Source of the DNA: Pelomyxa schiedti | Taxonomy: Eukaryota > Evosea > Pelobiontida > Pelomyxidae | NCBI GenBank assembly: GCA_020536535.1 | Contig: JAHLWZ010000589.1 | Span: 1 to 34,693, forward strand | DNA: 34,693 bases | Direction: 5' to 3' | Shown here: piece after piece, positions 32,407 to 34,693 of the stretch | Layout: the number at the start of each line of letters is the position of its first letter | How positions within the stretch are numbered: position 1 is the first letter of the stretch | Program-made: the position numbers and the translations under genes | The notes under the pieces: generated by a model | What the model saw: the letters and a program-made list of their open reading frames with translations, nothing else | Told to the model about the DNA's origin: nothing | The model's database searches: none

Positions 32407-32664
32407 TTGCTGGGTTTTCTTTTCTTTTTTGTTTTTTTAATTTCTACGGAAGATTTTCCGCCGAAAGAATTGGTCCAATTGATTTTTCGACTTAAAAGGA
32501 AGAAAAAAAAAGTGCCTCTTCACCGCGGACTGACGTAAATTTATAATTGAAATTCAACTAATGGAATTCATTTTTTCGCACGGGGACCGATAGGGCCACA
32601 GGCCGAAACGCTCACGTGTCTAGAAAAAGTAACTCCCTGCGTGTAGTTCAAAGCCTCATAAACA
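32407..32664. promoter_or_regulatory. Divergent promoter region (Myb / GH63-like)
   Basis: A 258-bp spacer between ATGs at 32406 (-) and 32665 (+). It contains TTTTCCGCCGAA at 32454-32465, identical to the 12-mer at 174-185 before the Rho-Roco gene, and a CACGTG E-box palindrome near 32613. The role of both is inferred from position and sequence only. Confidence 0.45.
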
Positions 32665-34247
32665 ATGAAAATCTCGGCGGGTGGATTGTCGGTCGCGGCG
32701 GTGTTGTCGTTTCTGGGGGTTTTGTGCGTAGATCTTTGCTGTGGACAGCGCGTTGGGCGGAACTCTTCCGCGCAGATCGTGTGGTCTTATGTGGAAAAAA
32801 TGGCTCCGCAGACCTTCCGGGAGCCGTCGGGTTACTTGCGTTACAGTACGTCACGTCAAAACCTCGTGTTCGCGTTGGCTACAATTCATACATGTGCAAA
32901 GAGTACCTTGTGCCGTCCGGCCCTTATGACCAGCTGTGGGACTGGGACAGCGTCTTCATGGGTGTGGCCATGATGCGCGACTTTGGATCGGCTCCGTATT
33001 TGGCTGGAAGCATGATGAATTTCCTCGACCATACTGATAATGACACCGGGGAGGTGGCTGGCTGCCTCACTCCTGATGGCAGCTCGCCTACTCTTTACCA
33101 CGCAAAGCCAATCATCATTCAAGGTGTCTGTTTTGTTTTTTTCATCATGGGCCTGTTGTCGAAAGGGAATCTGTATATTTTTTACTGATTGATCGCAGGG
33201 GCTTACCTTGTTGCAAGGAAGATGAATGACTTCAGTCAATTTTTACCATTTCAATCGAAAATGGAGGCCCTCTTAAATTATTGGGACCGAACAAGAAAGC
33301 ACGCAGACACTGGGTTGTATGTTTGGTACGACCAGTTGGAAACTGGTGCCGATAATTTGCCTACTTCTGAGTGCCCTTCGTCTTATTCAACTGACTGTTG
33401 GGTATTACAAGTATTTTAATTTCTTTGAAATCATCATTGTCAGGTCGAAGATGCAAGTGGCATGTCTCTGGCATCTGCTGATATCATGATGTTTATATAC
33501 AGAGAGCACGTGGCCTACTCTTTGTTTCAGGAGCACTGGGGGCAAGCAACCACTTCCGACGAAAAGTTGCAGTCTATTAAAATTTCCTTGGATAGATATC
33601 TTTGGGACAGCTCACTTGGTTATTGTGAGTAATTGTTTCTGAACTTCCATTTGTAATTGTTACCTAGATATTGCCCACAACACGACTACAAATAAACCTA
33701 TTACCAACCGTGTGTTCTTGATGGGAATTCCTCTTTTCGCCGAACTTGCCAACCTCACTCAGGCCAGCCTAGTAAGGGCACAATTATTCACTGGAGATAT
33801 GGAAACTTCCTTTGGTTTTAGATCAACAAGCTCCTTGGATAGCCGGTAAATAAATACTAGCAAATAAACTCCAAGTCTGACCCATCCAATCACACAGATA
33901 CAGTAATGAAAACATGATAACCCCGTATTCGAACTGGTGCGCATCCCTGAGGGTGTATAATCCCCTCTAATCTTCCTGTAAGGCGTGGCCCAATATGGGT
34001 GAATGCAAATGCAATGCTGATATATGGGCTGGACACATACGGATACCACAGCAATGCCATGTCCGTTGCTGAGCAAGTTGTGGACCTCCTTGCCAAGGAC
34101 TTGGTCACCACTGGCAGTTGGCATGAGTGTTACGACTCCGAAACTGGTGAAGGTCTTGCAGCTGCTGGGTTCTTGTCTTGGAACACCCTGGGTGCCAACT
34201 TGGTACAGAACGTTGTCTACAGAATAAATCCCTTCTCTCTAGTGTAA
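32665..34247 (+). CDS. Secreted GH63-like glycoside hydrolase
   Basis: ATG 32665 starts a signal peptide (MKISAGGLSVAAVLSFLGVL, then CVDLCCGQ), so the product should enter the secretory pathway. The (alpha/alpha)6-barrel signatures of GH63 and related families are in order: YLVPSGPYDQLWDWDSVFMG (~32905), CLTPDGSSPT, YWDRTRKHADTGLYVW, DNLPTSECPS, NRVFLMGIPLFAEL (~33710), then across an intron NWRGPIWVNANAMLIYGL (~33925-34037), and WHECYDSETGEGL (~34122) with the expected catalytic base Glu. GH63 members trim glucose from N-glycans (glucosidase I) or hydrolyse small glycosides such as mannosylglycerate. This one, roughly 450 residues, is shorter than ER glucosidase I and has no N-terminal anchor, so the second group is more likely. 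The exact substrate is not decidable. TAA at 34245-34247. Confidence 0.8.
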
Positions 34248-34693
34248 CCAAGCAACACTACTCTTGTGCTAAGTTCCCCATGTTATACGAATGGTTGCAA
34301 AGGAAAATTTGCAAAAGTTTATTGCATCACACAATTTTTTTGCTGTAGTGGTTGTGGCTTGTGGTAGCCTCAGTGGAGTATTGCCTGAATTCAAATGGAC
34401 AGCACTGCATGTGATGTGTGAGGTTCTTGTATGTGTCTCAGAGGCAATAAGTCTGCATTCGGTTTAGTGACCTCACTGTAGAATCAAACTGCGGTTCATT
34501 TACTTTTGAGTGATCGACACAGGCTGTTTATGAAATAAAGTGCCAACAAACAACACGAAGGTTCCTCCATTCTTCTTCACTAGAACATCCTTTTTTCCAA
34601 ACCTAGTAGAAATGAGTGCAATATTGGAACAAATTTAATGAGGCCGCGAGTGTGCTGAACCTAGTATTGACTTGACTGAAATCAGTACCTTAA
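34248..34693. other. Right-hand flank
   Basis: 3' flank of the GH63-like gene. A plus-strand AATAAA at 34534-34539 may end its transcript. Apart from the possible minus-strand exon at 34500-34602 I see nothing recognisable. Confidence 0.4.
34500..34602 (-). CDS. Possible last exon of a gene running off the window
   Basis: Reading leftward after a TTTCTACTAG acceptor, an open stretch encodes FGKKDVLVKKNGGTFVLFVG, then TLFHKQPVSITQK and TAA. The frame looks coding (alternating charged and hydrophobic strands) and the splice site is good. The rest of the gene would lie beyond 34693, and I could not trace an upstream exon with certainty. A minus-strand AATAAA near 34317-34322 could be its poly(A) signal. 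Family unknown. Confidence 0.35.

Noticed and set aside
1-34693. tRNA, rRNA, CRISPR or transposon genes
   Set aside because: I looked for cloverleaf-like blocks, conserved rRNA tracts, regular spaced repeats and transposase or reverse-transcriptase motifs and saw none. A tRNA scan would be decisive and could not be run.

Overview
The window is a gene-dense stretch of a eukaryotic nuclear genome. Almost every gene is cut by short spliceosomal introns (mostly about 40-60 nt, GT..AG, T-rich before the acceptor). I built the gene models by joining exons whose phase, splice sites and family-conserved residues agree. The standard code fits (TAA, TAG and TGA all end genes). A Roco-type LRR-Roc-COR-kinase-WD40 protein, Beclin 1/Atg6, an R2R3 Myb factor, an F-box/LRR protein and an HDAC6-like ubiquitin zinc finger, with Ser/His/Gln/Thr-rich low complexity, suggest an amoebozoan-like protist. 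A membrane polyferredoxin of prokaryotic type hints at an anaerobic lineage such as an archamoeba. That placement is inference.

Layout: (1) 206-8778 (+), a giant Rho-like GTPase fused to a Roco kinase; (2) 8896-9287 (-), a small single-pass membrane protein; (3) 9559-11779 (+), a kelch protein with an acidic coiled-coil tail; (4) 11923-13292 (-), an unrecognised protein with a 69-nt poly(T) intron; (5) 13471-16483 (+), a BTB/SKP1-fold + F-box-like + LRR protein; (6) 16576-18748 (-), an F-box/AMN1-type LRR protein; (7) 19123-21505 (+), a UBP zinc finger + CAP/cofactor-C-like + SIRT7-like sirtuin; (8) 21631-24692 (-), Beclin 1 with a very long disordered N-terminus; (9) 25026-26396 (+), a SHOCT-like + 2H phosphoesterase-like protein; (10) 26812-28500 (+), an intronless GC-rich membrane polyferredoxin; (11) 28591-30019 (-), a disordered coiled-coil protein; (12) 30299-32406 (-), an R2R3 Myb factor; (13) 32665-34247 (+), a secreted GH63-like glycosidase; (14) 34500-34602 (-), a possible last exon of a gene leaving the window.

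The genes mostly alternate strand, so most promoters are shared divergent spacers (about 180-375 bp) and most 3' ends converge across about 90-145 bp. There is no operon logic. By theme, three products relate to ubiquitin (5, 6, 7), one to autophagy (8) and one to GTPase/kinase signalling (1).

The most novel items are two domain fusions: the Rho-Roco protein, whose Rho module has altered nucleotide-binding motifs, and the ubiquitin-finger/CAP-like/sirtuin protein, which resembles HDAC6 with a sirtuin as the deacetylase. No rRNA, tRNA, CRISPR array or intact mobile element was found.
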